This document shows positions 53,650-64,000 of a DNA stretch of 64,000 bases, one piece after another. The notes below the pieces were generated by a model that searched no databases, was not told the DNA's origin, and saw only the letters and a list, made by a program, of their open reading frames with translations. The stretch is from NCBI GenBank assembly GCA_036936605.1, contig JAUPFV010000002.1:253415305-253479304 (forward strand), in the 5' to 3' direction. This DNA is from Limnanthes douglasii subsp. nivea (lineage: Eukaryota; Streptophyta; Magnoliopsida; Brassicales; Limnanthaceae). Position numbers and translations under genes: made by a program. Numbering within the stretch: the first letter of the stretch is position 1; each line of letters starts with the position of its first letter.

Positions 53650-56640
53650 TGAACTAACCCCGCACTCAGAACATAATCTGAAACTGCTAGATACACATAG
53701 GTTTTTTTCCGATGACCGGCTTGTATAAATTTTAGGCATAGATAAATGTATTTTCATTTCAAGAAATACTCTATCACAATTTGGGGACCAGTTAAACTCT
53801 TAGCATTTCTCAATACTTGGAAGAAGTGTGCACTTGAGATAAATTTATTCAAAGCTTCCAATCTTCCACTCAATACTTGAACTTCGTTAGTGGTCTGAGG
53901 AGGATTTTAGCCAATAGTTTATTTAATTGCGATGGGTCGGCTTGACTCCCTTTCTCACTAATAATGTACCCAAAAAAATCTCAAACCGTACACCAAAATT
54001 ACACTTTTCTGGATTCAACTTCCAATTAATGGACTCAAAATTTGAGAAAGTTTCTTGGAGGTCAAGTAAATGACGTTCCTCCCTCAAGTTTTTTACCATC
54101 AATTCATCGATATAAACTTCTACATTTCTCCCGATCTGACTAGCAATTACTTTATTGACTAGGCATTGATAAGTAGCCCCAAGATTCTGTAACCCGAAAG
54201 GCATTACCTTGTAACAATACAATCCTCTATCAGGGATGAACGTAGTGTGGTCATGGTCCTTTGAATCCATCTATATCTGATTGTATCCAACAAAATATCC
54301 ATAAATGACAGCAATTTATTTCCCAAACTTGAATCCACCAATTGATCTATTCGAGGAACTAGAAAGATATCCTTGGGAAATGTCGTGTAAGATATGTAAA
54401 CTTGATCTACATTCTCCATTTACCACTCATCTTTTTTATGAGCACCGGATTTTCCGTACATAGTGGGTAATGGGATTCTAGATTATGTCCACCTATTTTA
54501 ATCGATCCAATTCTTAAACAAGCACTTTAGATTTGTTTTAAGAAAAAACCCTTCTATTTTAGACCAATGGGCCTGCATCGAATGGTACAGATAATTTATG
54601 GAAAATAATATGAGTTGGTATATCGGTTACATCACCATTTCACCAAGAAAATGCATGCACATTTTTGAATAAGAAAGATAATAAATTTTCCTTTAACTCT
54701 GATGGTAATTTAGCTCAAATCCTGGCATATTTTCCATCAGCTAAACTGCATACTTCAACTTTTTCTACTGGGATAACAACATTAGGACTCTCCATTAGAT
54801 CATCTAATTTGCCTAAATCCAAAAAGGACTCTAGTAATTGCTAATCTTTTTTAGCTGTCACATTTTCAATGGACTTTGAGGCAAGATCTGTGACATAACA
54901 TTTCATGGTCACATTTTGGTTGCTTCAAACGACCCATACTTGTCCGTCAATCGCATATTTTAAGAATTGTTGAACCGTCAATATAACTGCAAGCATCATT
55001 GATAGCCAATATCTGCCAAAGATTGTATTTTAAGGGGCCAGGACAATACACCACCACAAACAAAACTCTCACCATTTTCTTAAATAGTTCTTTACCAAAA
55101 TGTGCATCTCCTCTGAATTCTCTAATAACATCAGCAGAGTTTCCTATAAAGTCTACAATGGTCCTGTTTAATCAGTGAATAATTGATTCATTCTTTACTT
55201 GTTTATAAGTAGATTAAAACAAGATATTGGCGAGCTACATGTGTCAAACACTATGAATGGAACAAGGTTTTTCTACAGATGTGAGGAAATTGTTCCTTCC
55301 AATTGTCAAGTCAAACTAACCACATTTTTTTTATAGAGAAACTAAAAGGTGTCGTTATTTTAAATTATTCTAAAATAGTTAAGGATTCAAAGAAGGGACA
55401 CAATTCGGAAAGCTTCCCAATATTCTCTACCACCACATTGATTCGACCCCGATGCAGATCAATATCCAGGTACTTTAAATCCACATCAAATTTCTCAATT
55501 ATTACCATTGTACTCTCTTGTTTGGAAACTTCCGTATTTTTCATTTTGGCACTAGGCGATGCAGTCTAAACACCAATTATACCTTCATGTGGTTTGTTGC
55601 TCACTTGCCTATTACCCGATGTGACTTAATGAATGTAGTTAGTTTCTCCTTCTTGATTAATGATTGTATCTCTTGTTTTAGAGAAACCCAATCCTTAGTG
55701 TCATGTCCGACATCATCGTGATATATTTAGAACCGTGTATTTTAATTTTCTCTCGGGTTTTAATGGTGGTAGGCCTTCAGAACTGCACAGCATTCTTAGC
55801 CTTATCATAATGGTAGCCAAAATTCTGCATAATAGTGAGGTTTAACCCATTGTTTCCCTATTGGCTTAGATTGTTGACGCTGATTTGATTGGTTTTGTCT
55901 AGATCGATGAGAATCCTGTCCCGAGTCCCTCAGACAATTGTTAACTTTAACTTATGACTGTCTACTAGCTTGTGAGATAAAATATGATGGGACAGGTCTA
56001 TACTAATGACGCTAAATCAGTCTCTTGGTTTCTTCCCCAATGATTTTCTTTCCAAATTGATCTAACAAGTCACACTAGGTCATTGCTTTCTTTCAGGTTA
56101 CTGAATCTGCCAACTAACCAGCTAACAACCCTTGTCAAAGTGAGGCTATATCCACTTATTCGAAACAATCTGCCAACCCAAATTTAGTGTTCGCAAATTG
56201 ATTGATGTATACTTTTAAGGTTTCATTTGGATATTATAAATAATGGATTATTGTATCTTTGTTTCCTTGAAGTTTTTTACTTCCCACAAACTGTCTTCAG
56301 AAGGCCATCCAAAACATATCGAAATTCTTGATCGATCCCTGCAGTAGTCTATTATACCATTTGAAAACACTACATTTGGAAGTTTCAGAGAAATATCTTC
56401 ACAATAGCTTATCATCATCATTAAATATTAGCATGAACATTTTAAATTACTTAAGATAATTGTTAGGGTCCTGTGTCGCATTATATTTCTCTATTTCGAA
56501 TTATTAAAATGCCTAGGTAAATATTTGGAGAGAATTTTTGAAGACAAAGAAAATTGTCCCCAAAAATGTCAGTGGGTAAATATGTGATCCTCATTAGGAG
56601 TGAAAAAAATCCAAGGTTCGGATTCCCTAGCGAATTGATC
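53650..56640 (-). mobile_element. Element D: Tat-lineage gypsy remnant, gag-PR-RT (minus)
   Basis: Minus-strand reading from 56640 matches element C step by step. Gag core: EPWIFFTPNEDHIF, SSKILSKYLPRHFNNS, FKWYNRLLQGSIKNFDMFWM and VYINQFANTKFG. Gag tail at 55520-55380: MVIIEKFDVDLKYLDIDL. Protease follows over about 54900-55300 in decayed form. RT at 54420-53920 reads PRIDQLVDSSLGNKLLSFMD, FIPDRGLYCYKVMPFGLQN, then VEVYIDELMVKN (active site YIDE, one Asp changed to Glu) and LNPEKCNFGV. The connection ends near 53650. No LTR, integrase or antisense gene is attached. It is the closest relative of C in the window but lacks the CCGGACAG octamers. Confidence 0.8.
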
Positions 56641-56649
56641 ACAAACAAC

Positions 56650-59599
56650 TGATATATGCTTTGGTATGCCGATCCTTCATCTTTCCTTCATAATCTTTCT
56701 TTTTTCCTTTACTATTTCGGTCTCTTTTCTTCCTTGAAAAATATTTCTTATTTGATTTATGGTGCTTTTTCGAACATTTCTTTGTTAAGTTTTATTTATT
56801 ATTTATATGATCGTGAAACTACTAGAAGAAAAAGAGGAAACTTCTGACTCAGATTCTATTGTTGAGCCCTCGACAGACTCTGACGTAGTTGAATAATGTT
56901 TAGCTCTATATTTTGTTTTAGATTCTTGATGACTTTAGAAATGGGTAATTCGTATTTTGCTTCGGATTATGATGTGGATTATTATCATATTCATCAGATT
57001 TTGGAAATTATGCTCGCAACTGATCACGCTCTTCATGCACAAAAAATCTCTTCTCAGTATCATGGTTTACCTGAGAGGTGTGAATATGCTCCTTTTTTAC
57101 TCTGACCTCCTCATTTTTAATAGGAGGATCTGTTTGCATATCATGATACCGACTTCCAAAAATTCCAAAGGTAAATTTGTGAGTTGGGTTTTGGAGTATG
57201 TTATTCGTGTACCTTCCGCTCCCACCACGACATGACTTGTTTTCATTTAGGTCATATTTGCAACGTATTCCAATTGTAACTGCCTTTTGGTTGCAAGTGT
57301 TTTTTGTTAGAGACCACCCAATTCAAATTGACGGTTGAGGTTGTAAATTACTTGCAAAAAAAAGCTATTACAACAGATTAGTGAAGAATTTTAAAGTTTT
57401 CATTATGTTACAAAAGATGGTTTATCCAATAGTGAACAAGCTTCTACTTCAAACGAGCATACACCTTTTATAAACTTTTTCATCTAAGAAAAACCTTCTC
57501 ATCCGTCATAAACCTGCATTGTAACAGTTAAACCAGTCTAATTAGAAGCGGCCAAATGTCTAGTATTACAGTTGGACCATTTTTGTGGGAATTCGCCACC
57601 ATGTCAAACTAATTGAATATATTCTTCCACAAGTCACATTTTATTATAAATTTATCTCAGTTCACAATATACTAAGCCGTAATAATAAACTAACCTTAAA
57701 TATGAGCTTCATTTACTGAGCGACAAGGTCTAGCACTAATCTATAAAACCTCATACTATGATGTTTTAACGATAGTAATATGTGAGATACTATGTCACCA
57801 ATCGTTATGAGGACCCATGACATCGTGGTAGCCAAAATATCCTCTTGTTTTTTGCACAATTTAAGAGAAAATAACAAAACATTACATACTTCTGCTGGAA
57901 CATCATGGCAACCATAGTGTTATTAGTTCTCTATGAGCGTGTCTTTGGATAGACCATATGTTGTAAGTATGATCCATTTATACTCAAGTCTTAAACTTTT
58001 GGCATAGTATGCTTTATTTTGATATTGTCACTCTACGGATAACTTTGCATTCCTTACTTCATTTCTACTATAACCCCAATGAGCCATTTGCCTTTCTCTT
58101 CAATAGTAGTCATCGTCGAGAATGCAAGAACGTCTCAGAAATAAAATTGCAAAAGCATAGGTAAAGATACCTTATCTATCAATGGAAACCTTCACGGTCT
58201 CTGGATCAAGGGTGAAAACCATGATTATGTTTGAGCTTGCCATTATGTTAGCCCCCAATGAGGCAACCTGAAAAAAACGTGGTACAATCCTATTTCTTGG
58301 CGGGGCTACATCCCTAAGGACAATAGTCGATCGTGCCATTATCGACAAAAACTTGAGCTCTTAGGAACCATTCTTCTTTCATCTGCTCTCAAATTGAGAC
58401 GAAAAGGCCCTATCTGTTCTTCAAATTAACCTTTCACTTTTCTAGAACTCTAAGGTAACATGCGCCTCTTATATGTATGGCATCTTTTAAACAAAGAAAA
58501 TAAAGAAAAAATATATTTTTTGAACAAGGGGTAGGATAATAGATTTGATATAAGCATAAAAAGAGAAATTAATTAAAATTACACCACAATGTAATATTCA
58601 TTTTTATAGAGAAATTTTATGCATCTTATTGTCCATGTTTTTAAGTAGACCATATGGCATCGATCCATGAGTATTACGTGTCCAACATCCTCTGGATGAC
58701 TGCTAATTGATCTAACACCGTGTTTTATTCCATACAAAATAGACTTCACACGCAAGATTTTTTGGATTCTCCATGCAATATTTACCGAAAAAACAAAGGT
58801 TTTGTTCATCATTGATAAGCAATCAATTAAATACTAATATGCAGGTATCAATTTCTATTTCTTTAACTAATAGAACTTCCTTTTTAGTTTGAACTACTAG
58901 AGAGGCTACCCACTTAGGAAAAATTAACAACAAAGTATTTTTCACTTTGGGAAAGTGTACAAACTACTTTAGTGTCATGCTAGTTATTTATTTCCTATTT
59001 TTCTTTTAGCAAAATTGAACATTTTTCTTCAAGGTATATTTTGGTTAGTAAATTTTTTAACGAGATAGAAACAAGACAAGCACCCAAATGAGCTCTCCAA
59101 AATTACGACAGTCTACATATGGTAAACACGAATATCCATTCATGTAAAATGATTCCCATGGTAAATCAACTATAAAAATGAAACTTTGAATATCACCTTT
59201 TGATCTGAAAGGCCAGGACTTGATCATCTGGAAGATCGAAAACCTTAAAATTCAGTCAAACTCTAAGTATGTACCTCATGGGCTTCGAAACATCAAATCT
59301 TATAAGACAACAGTTTGGCTACATTTGGGTTCTTGGGCTTCTACTTTTACTTCTCTCATATAATTCACAAGGACTAGAAGACTATTTATAAGGGTACAAA
59401 TTTAATTCATCTGGACCCAAACACATGGAGGGATCAAATTGCAATATACTTAGAACTGTAACACACACGAGGCTAGAGTAAGATTTTATATTTGTATCGT
59501 AACAAGATTCTAACTTATAAAAGGTTTGTGCAATAATTTTAGCAACACACATATTACTTAAGCAACACGTATATTATATTAAAATTGAATGTCCCAGAA
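56650..59599. other. Unassigned region with weak coding-like islands
   Basis: At 56815-56896 (+) a frame reads LLEEKEETSDSDSIVEPSTD and stops, resembling the acidic tails of the antisense proteins of C and E. At 56896-57170 (+) YFASDYDVDYYHIHQILEIM and HALHAQKISSQYHGLPERC look protein-like, with a possible donor GTAAAT after FQKFQ. At 58190-58330 (-) a frame reads ANIMASSNIIMVFTLDPETV. None was assigned to a family. The rest is AT-rich without recognisable features. Confidence 0.35.
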
Positions 59600-59954
59600 T
59601 TCTTTGGAGGAGGTTTATGAGTAAAATAATGTTAGGAAGGCCAAATTTGTTATATCAGTTATTATATAAGTGTTTTAGAAAGAGAAACTCCACATTTAAG
59701 AGATAGAAAGTCTCAAGTAATCATTAATTGATATCATTTTCCAAAAAGAGGTGGTGTGCTTTTATAGTACATTTGTAGGGTTCGAAATACCAAACCAAAT
59801 TGCAAATTGTGGTTCGTTCTTCAAGTTTATTGTTTATTCTAAATTAGTCCTCAAATATTACTTGATTATCAAATGCTTCTAAAAGCCTTTCTATATGTCA
59901 AATTACACCCCTAATTTACCAAAGTATTTTAGTAGCTTGATTATTCCCTCATCA
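59600..59954 (-). repeat. 3' LTR of element E (left limit uncertain)
   Basis: On the minus strand it starts TGATGAGGGAATAATC directly after a polypurine tract, as in element A (TGATAAGGATATAG). It contains a TATA-like run (CTATAAAAGCAC, minus strand, about 59760-59772). No partner LTR is in the window, so the left limit is an estimate. It could extend to about 59458. Confidence 0.6.
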
Positions 59955-59974
59955 GTAGCCCCCTAGTCCTTGTG
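59955..59974 (-). other. Polypurine tract of element E
   Basis: The minus strand reads AAGGACTAGGGGGCTAC just before the LTR, the same layout as element A at 10556. Confidence 0.7.
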
Positions 59975-60639
59975 AAAATGTTCGAAAAAGGACTGGTGTA
60001 TGACCAAACTTATCCTCGTCAGACTACTTGACACTTTAACTGTCAAACTATCAGATAAAAATATTTCAACAGACTTTTATCTACCACTTTTTAAAATGTG
60101 AGAAATCATCTCGTCAAACTTTGTCAACCGCTCTTCTTGGATAAAGAATTCTTCCACAAATTTTCCTCTGAATTTATCCCTTGAGTAAAGAAAACTTCCT
60201 CGAATTTTTCTCAAAATTCTACTCATTGTATAGAGAAATTTTCCCCGAATTTTGTTCAACTTATGTAGTTACAGTCAGACAAAGAAGATGTTGTCAGATT
60301 TTACTCGACCTTGTGAGTGTCTATATCAACTGTTTCTCCCAAGTTTTTCTTTATTAGTAACATCATGGTTTTTTGACACCACCAATGAAATTCTTTCTCT
60401 TCTGTCAGGTGTCAATTGGAATTCATTTCGCGTGTCTTTTTCTGACACAAATCAAAATAAGAGCGACACGACCCCTCCCTACGAACTTATTGCACCTACT
60501 TTGGACAGTATGCCCCTAGGGAAAAAACCCTTCGCACACGTGGGCTTTGACACCTACTAAATCCGACACCTTTCTTATAAATTCTCTAGTTCCTTGTTGA
60601 TTTTATACCAAAGTTTTTTAGAGAGAGAAAAACCGTTTA

Positions 60640-63235
60640 TGCTAAAAAAACTTTCCAATCTTAGATTGGTTAACGGTTAGCAAAAAATCCGACAAAAGAC
60701 GAGCCACCGGATTAAACGTCAACCCTAAGCCCCAACCACATGTTATCCCATACTATATTTCTTGGCCTCCAACTGGAAATTCTACTGTAATTACCCCCTC
60801 GAATATCTCTTCTCAGCCCCCTAGTCACACTTGCGTAGTAGTTCAGAAGAGTGACTTCAAGAAAATAGGAAAAGACAAGCATTCAAAGAGTTTCTCCTCG
60901 AAAATGATACGTCATCATAGAGAGAGTAGGAAATCTAAAAAAAATAAACATTCCAAAGGTTTTTCTTCGGAGATTTCTGCCACTCCGTCTTCCACACCTC
61001 ACAAGACTCCTCAACCAACACTAGAAATCCATCATCTGAAATCGACAAACATTAATGTAGCTTTGATGATAAAGCGGCCCCTCAAACCGATTCAAGAGAC
61101 TGAATCAAATGTCTCCCCGATCGATCCTCCTATTGTAGAATCTTAGGATGCTCTGGCCTTAGATTTTGGATAACAGAGGAAGAAGAACCAGTTGATGCCA
61201 AGAGAGCGTTAGTACTAGTTGTTGTTGAAGAAAACCCAGCTAGCACTTCCCCTCGAATTATCGAAGAGAAAGAACCCACTACTACTTTACTATATACTAA
61301 TGATGATAAAAAAACCAATTGTTGCTACTCTTCAAATTGACGAAGGGGATTCAATACTAAAGAACAAGGTGAAATCAAACGATTATGTTCCACTTCTCCC
61401 CCAAGATCAATTCTCTAGTTGGGTAAAATCTTCCAGCATTCGAAAACAAGAATCTGTTGGCCTTGCACAAAATTTAATACAAGTATTACAAAACATTCGA
61501 GGAAGCAAAATTGAGAACCCTATGAGGGATTCCTTCCACTATTTCTATTCGCTTTCTATATGTTTGGGAGACACCATTATCAGTCATGAATAATGATTTG
61601 ATTGTGTATACCGAGCTGATGAATTGAGGATTGCGATACCCTTTAGATCCTTTTTCGTCGAGTATTTTGCTATAATTGACCTTTGCCCCACTCAAGCTGG
61701 ACCCAACATGTGGTTCACTCTCATAGCCTGCATCATGGCTTCTAGAATTTTGGGGAAGAATGTTTCTCTAGAGGAGTTGATTGGCCTCCCTGGTTTGGCT
61801 AAAAAAAATTATGTTCCCTTATACTCATTGATCTTTGGTCGGACCAAAAAATAATCAAATATTTCCTTGAAGCAGACAAGAAGTGGATGCAACGTTTTTT
61901 TATCTCATGTATTTGGGAAACAAGATCTGAGGCGACCACTAAAAATCCCCAAAAACTATCTCTTAAATAGACAAACAAAGGTAAGTTTTTCTTTTACTTT
62001 CCTTCAAAATTTCTTCTGTCTGTTCTCATACATTTTTTAAAAAAATATATTAATAGCCATGACTAGAATATCCAAACCCTACGTTGATTTCGTGCCTAAA
62101 ACAACAACCATCTTCACCAAGTCAAGTTCGTGGGCCAAAGTTGCTTGGTCCAACAAATTGTATCTTTGTTTCACGTCCACTAACCTTGCCAAGAGTCGCC
62201 TATGGAAATCCAACCTATCATAGTGATTATCTATCAGGCGATTTATTGGAAAAAAGAGGAAGTTTCTAGCGCAGAAACTCATGAAGATGATACCATGATT
62301 GAAAAGGCCAATATTGAAAAACTTGAAGGGTCGAAGAAGCTCCCCATCAAGTTTCTCAAAAGCTTCTCGCTCAAGCTCCCCCTAAGAAAGAGCCAACGAA
62401 AGTTAAAAGGCACCATTGATGAGATCCAAGAAATTCCCGAGGCGGTTGGTTCCACAGAAGATAAAGCTATTGAACATGCCAAATCTTCACCAAAAAAGAT
62501 AGTAACTGAATCTGAGTCTTCCCAGCTTCCACCAAATGATCTAGTCGTTCAAGATCATGAAGACAACATCCAAAATGCTGATTCTCTAACTTTGGTTTCT
62601 TTTGAGCTTGGTTTTCGTCTAGCTCATTTGATATCCATCGAGTAGACAAATTTTATCTTCGTCTTTAAAAACTACTTCATTCCCCAGTTATTATTAGAAA
62701 AAAGATGCAACACTTGTGGGACCAAAAAATTACTATAAATCTGAAGCTTCACTTGCAAAGTTAAGGATCGAGGAGCTTGAACAAAAATATTGTACGATTG
62801 AGAAACAAGCCGATGCTATTTACAAAAACTGGACTTTGCGGAGGATTATATTATGATTATTGACAAATGTTGTCAAGAATAAAATGATATTTATTCCAAA
62901 CAAAATTCCACTAAGGATAAGCTCATCGCAACTTATAAGGAGAGGAATGACAAGGCATCAGACTACTTTGCAACATACTTAAACGACTATGAAAATGTTG
63001 TAAAAGAGAAACAACTTATATTAGCCCAAGCTAAAAAGGATAAAGAAGTGGTCGATGAAGCTTAAGCTACTAAATTTTTGGATAAGTTGAACTCAAGGAA
63101 CACGACATTTAGATCCTGGTGATCAAGGAAATTCATGATCGCTACCCTGATTTGAACTTGGGTAGTTTCTATGAGCATGTTCCCGTCGAATATCGTCCTC
63201 CTGATGAAAGTAATTCCTCTAATTATTCAGGTTAA
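60640..63235 (+). pseudogene. Decayed spliced antisense gene of element E
   Basis: Homologous to the antisense gene of C. The N-terminal Ser/Lys-rich stretch (RESRKSKKNKHSKGFSSEIS, 60921-60980) resembles the Ser/Lys/Pro-rich part of exon 1 of C. The conserved domain is at 61624-61854 (IPFRSFFVEYFAIIDL, CPTQAGPNMWFTLIACIMAS). An intron at 61981-62056 has donor GTAAGT and acceptor TTAATAG at the position equivalent to that in C. Exon 2 begins near SSSWAKVAWSNKL and LAKSRLW (compare INAWAAENWENRF and LARSHLW), then a charged coiled-coil part and the C-terminus EIHDRYPDLNLGSFYEHVPV, ending DESNSSNYSG. Several stops and frameshifts are present. Element E itself reads on the minus strand, its pol lying beyond the window. 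Confidence 0.75.
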
Positions 63236-63255
63236 AGACTATAACCCATGTATTA

Positions 63256-63383
63256 AAGTCCTCATAAATTTCAAGGTAATTTTGTTGAAGCCCTCATATA
63301 TTTTAAGGCTATTTTGTTGAAGTACTCATAAATTTCAAGGCAATTTTGTTGAAGTTCTCATATTCTTCAATGCAATTTTGTGT
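63256..63383. repeat. 32-bp tandem repeat, 4 copies, in element E
   Basis: Units start at 63256, 63288, 63320 and 63352, each like AAGTCCTCATAAATTTCAAG followed by GCAATTTTGTTG. It lies between the end of the antisense gene and the 49-bp array. Confidence 0.9.
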
Positions 63384-63434
63384 ACTAAAATACATCGGAT
63401 TTTTAATTATGTCCTCATTATATTTTTAATAATT

Positions 63435-63771
63435 AAAGACCAACTTTTGTTGGAATAGCCTTTAGGTCATATTGTTAAATTAAAGATCAACTTCTGTTGG
63501 AAGACCCTTTAAATCCAAAGATAAATATTTAAAGACCAAATTTTTGTTGAAGATCCTTTAGATCCAAGGTTAAATAATTAAAGATCAACTTTTGTTGGAA
63601 GATCCTTTAGATCCAAAGTTAAATACCTAAAGACCAACGTTTGTTAGAAGATCCTTTAGATCCAAAGTTAAATAGTTAAATACCAACTTTTGTTGGAAAA
63701 TCCTTTTAGATTCAAAGTTAAATAGTTAAAGACCAACTTTTGTTAGAAGATCCTTTAGATCTAAAATGCAG
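63435..63771. repeat. 49-bp minisatellite, 7 copies, in element E
   Basis: Units start at 63435, 63482, 63531, 63580, 63629, 63678 and 63728. Consensus start AAAGACCAACTTTTGTTGGA, then AGATCCTTTAGATCCAAAG and TTAAATAGTT. The unit contains short internal palindromes (CCAACTTTTGTTGG; GGATCT/AGATCC). Neighbouring units are 85-95% alike by eye. Confidence 0.95.
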
Positions 63772-63812
63772 ACAACACTTTTATGGAAAAGTTTATATAT
63801 ATATATATATAT

Positions 63813-63935
63813 GGCACCTCATTAAATCCTTCATCCGCCACTAGGGTAGGAAAGATTATGTATATATATATATAATCGGCTAATATGACACCTCATTAAA
63901 ACCTTCATCCGCCACTAGGGTAGGAAAGAGTATGC
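63813..63935. repeat. 74-bp direct duplication with (TA)n tracts
   Basis: CACCTCATTAAA-CCTTCATCC, then GCCACTAGGGTAGGAAAGA, occurs at 63815 and 63889. Each copy has a (TA)n run on its left (63794-63812 and 63861-63873). Probably part of the same repeat-prone 3' region of element E. Confidence 0.9.
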
Positions 63936-64000
63936 CATCGATATTTTGCATAAGAACACATATTTCTTATACTCATTCTAAATATAATTTAAGATGTTCT

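Overview
This window is plant nuclear DNA, probably from a dicot: AT-rich, intron-bearing, and filled with plant-specific transposable elements (Tat-lineage Ty3/gypsy, Ty1/copia, L1-type LINEs, tRNA-derived SINEs and a Mutator-like element carrying a plant mobile domain gene). I see no complete host gene, rRNA, tRNA gene or CRISPR array. Most coding sequence is decayed and was recognised by comparing the copies in the window with one another.

Layout. 0-3.3 kb: a minus-strand SINE, an array of about 215-bp repeats and a GA/GC microsatellite. 3.3-6.9 kb: unassigned. 6.9-16.7 kb: old minus-strand gypsy element B, whose gag is split by element A (10259-15559), a pol-less element with LTRs. 16.9-17.4 kb: a dispersed repeat found again at 28.2-28.9 kb. 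17.5-25.3 kb: a minus-strand copia remnant split by a MULE (18385-24543). About 400 bp of copia sequence is present on both sides of the MULE. The MULE holds a four-exon PMD pseudogene, a broken transposase, a small open frame of unknown function and three arrays of a 22-23-bp palindromic unit. 25.3-28.0 kb: a minus-strand LINE remnant. 28906-34963: a near full-length plus-strand LINE with target duplications. 35.4 kb: a SINE. 36.1-50.2 kb: old plus-strand gypsy element F, split in gag by young element C (37411-47970). 52.0-53.6 kb: a copia remnant. 53.65-56.64 kb: minus-strand gypsy element D. 59.6-64 kb: the 3' part of minus-strand gypsy element E, with tandem repeats.

Element C is the best-preserved unit. 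It has near-identical LTRs, a 5-bp target duplication, gag-PR-RT-RNase H-second RNase H-integrase on the plus strand and, converging on it, an antisense gene that becomes one 967-codon frame after removal of an 83-bp intron. Decayed copies of this antisense gene occur in A and E. An intron is in the same place in E, and a decayed one probably in A. C also carries 15 exact copies of the octamer CCGGACAG (either strand), in several reading frames and in both LTRs.

The most noteworthy signals are the three palindromic arrays in the MULE, the octamer dispersed through C, the spliced antisense gene, the long duplication flanking the MULE, and a 49-bp minisatellite at the 3' side of E.
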